IMG/VR virus record: IMGVR_UViG_3300008954_000175
Span: 1 to 31,612 of that record
From: a virus
Length of the DNA stretch: 31,612 nt
Reading direction: 5' to 3' (one strand)
Part shown: positions 31,165 through 31,612 of the stretch, one piece after another
How positions within the stretch are numbered: position 1 is the stretch's first letter
How the letters are laid out: the number at the start of each line of letters is the position of its first letter
Program-made: the position numbers and the translations under genes
The notes under the pieces: model-generated
What the model saw: the letters and a program-made list of their open reading frames with translations, nothing else
Databases searched by the model: none
Told to the model about the DNA's origin: nothing

Positions 31165-31383
31165 TTAATTCCAAGAATTATAATTCTTTAATCCATAAAT
31201 AGCGAACTTTTTATTGTTCATTTTTACCATTGTTGTTTTAATATCATATCCTTCTTTCTTAAGGTCATAAATAACAGCGGCCAATCGAAAGCATCCAAAT
31301 TTTTCCAATGCATCTATTGGTGTTATTCCATAACCAGATTTAAGATGGTTTAATATATTTTCTTTTTGTGTTTTATTTTTCAT
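31165..31383 (-). CDS. Small winged-helix/HTH protein (HTH_39-like)
   Basis: This 72-residue protein has the pattern of a short phage helix-turn-helix family: QKENILNHLKSGYGITPIDA, LEKFGCFRLAAVIYDLKKEG and YDIKT. The 'ITPxeALexFGCxRLaarIxDLkkeGydI' block matches what I know of the HTH_39 family (PF14090), in which an HTH is followed by a beta wing. It probably binds DNA, perhaps as a small regulator of the replication module. The ATG lies one base after the stop of the preceding gene. The C-terminal part (VKMNNKKFAIYGL) would form the wing. Confidence 0.75.
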   Translation of the reverse strand: MKNKTQKENILNHLKSGYGITPIDALEKFGCFRLAAVIYDLKKEGYDIKTTMVKMNNKKFAIYGLKNYNSWN

Positions 31384-31384
31384 T

Positions 31385-31537
31385 TTATTTTTCCTTTATT
31401 TCATCAAATGCTTTTAAAAATTCTTTATCACCTAATTTAGCAACAGAATCTCTCCATCCATAATCTCCAAAAAATTCTACTAAACCTTTTTCGTCTCCTG
31501 TTTCTAGCAAATATGCTAGTTCTGACATTTTACTCAT
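31385..31537 (-). CDS. Small protein, paralogue of the 26521-26739 product
   Basis: This 50-residue protein (MSKMSELAYLLETGDEKGLV, then EFFGDYGWRDSVAKLGDKEF) has AAAGGAAAT upstream of its ATG. Its N-terminal half is clearly related to residues 17-40 of the 26521-26739 protein (SxLxYLxETxDEKGLxEF is shared). Two diverged copies about 4.8 kb apart in the same module point to an old duplication or two separate acquisitions. The function is unknown. It is followed directly by the HTH gene and may be a regulator partner. Confidence 0.7.
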   Translation of the reverse strand: MSKMSELAYLLETGDEKGLVEFFGDYGWRDSVAKLGDKEFLKAFDEIKEK

Positions 31538-31539
31538 TG

Positions 31540-31612
31540 TTATTTCCTTTTATCTGGTTCGTTAAATACCCTATTACAATCTCCACACTTCCATATTGGG
31601 CCATCTTTATTC
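31540..31612 (-). CDS. Truncated gene: C-terminus of a zinc-ribbon-like protein
   Basis: The minus-strand frame is open from the window edge to TAA at 31540-31542 and encodes NKDGPIWKCGDCNRVFNEPD and KRK. The CGDC pair preceded by Trp-Lys resembles half of a small zinc ribbon. The 5' part lies outside the window. The stop lies two bases before the ATG of the next gene. Confidence 0.5.
   Translation of the reverse strand, partial: NKDGPIWKCGDCNRVFNEPDKRK

Overview
The window looks like part of a tailed double-stranded DNA phage genome, or a closely related prophage. It is AT-rich over most of its length and tightly packed, with many ATGA or TAATG stop/start overlaps. Good Shine-Dalgarno sequences (AGGAG type) precede many genes, so the host probably initiates translation in the SD-dependent way. 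The fibre style, the small virion-cassette genes and the lysine-rich microprotein resemble uncultivated marine phages. The host cannot be named from this sequence. A podovirus-like build is inferred from a nozzle-like protein followed by ejection-type proteins. No terminase, portal, capsid, DNA polymerase, integrase, tRNA or CRISPR array is visible; the head genes are presumably left of the window.

Left part, plus strand (1-22726), is the virion module. First come small structural proteins, a DUF1617-like protein and a tail fibre (1214-2764). Then follows a run of very small genes (2815-5159), several with a membrane segment plus coiled coil, which could include holin or spanin functions. Next are a 901-aa nozzle-like protein, a protein with a lytic-transglycosylase domain, a short hydrophobic gp14-like protein, a helical protein, a giant 2957-aa protein and an 897-aa protein. 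The last five resemble a set of internal or ejected virion proteins.

The most interesting item is the giant protein. Around residues 2020-2070 it carries an NRxP element followed about 40 residues later by a D-Y-D-A-D loop. This mirrors the catalytic region of double-psi-beta-barrel RNA polymerases (bacterial beta-prime, QDE-1, and the virion polymerase of crAss-like phages). I propose that it is a virion-packaged RNA polymerase injected with the DNA. This is inference and needs a structure-based test.

Right part, minus strand (31612-22783), is the replication and recombination module. In transcription order it holds a truncated zinc-ribbon gene, two small regulators, a Cas4-like PD-(D/E)XK nuclease, a Rad52-like annealing protein, an SSB-like protein with a DDLPF tip, several small unknowns, a DUF932 protein, a Dam-type methylase, a DnaB helicase, a zinc-ribbon protein and a RuvC-like resolvase. 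The two modules converge on a nested stem-loop at 22721-22777. Two intercistronic gaps in this module (26740-27070 and 28258-28394) each carry a long-stem hairpin just upstream of a ribosome binding site. The gaps also share a GGTTGAMACAGCTTA motif, making them candidate promoters, processing sites or small RNAs.

Base composition is mosaic. Hand counts of 60-base blocks give 45-50% GC in much of the first 3.4 kb and around 5.2-5.3 kb, but 28-33% in most blocks sampled elsewhere.
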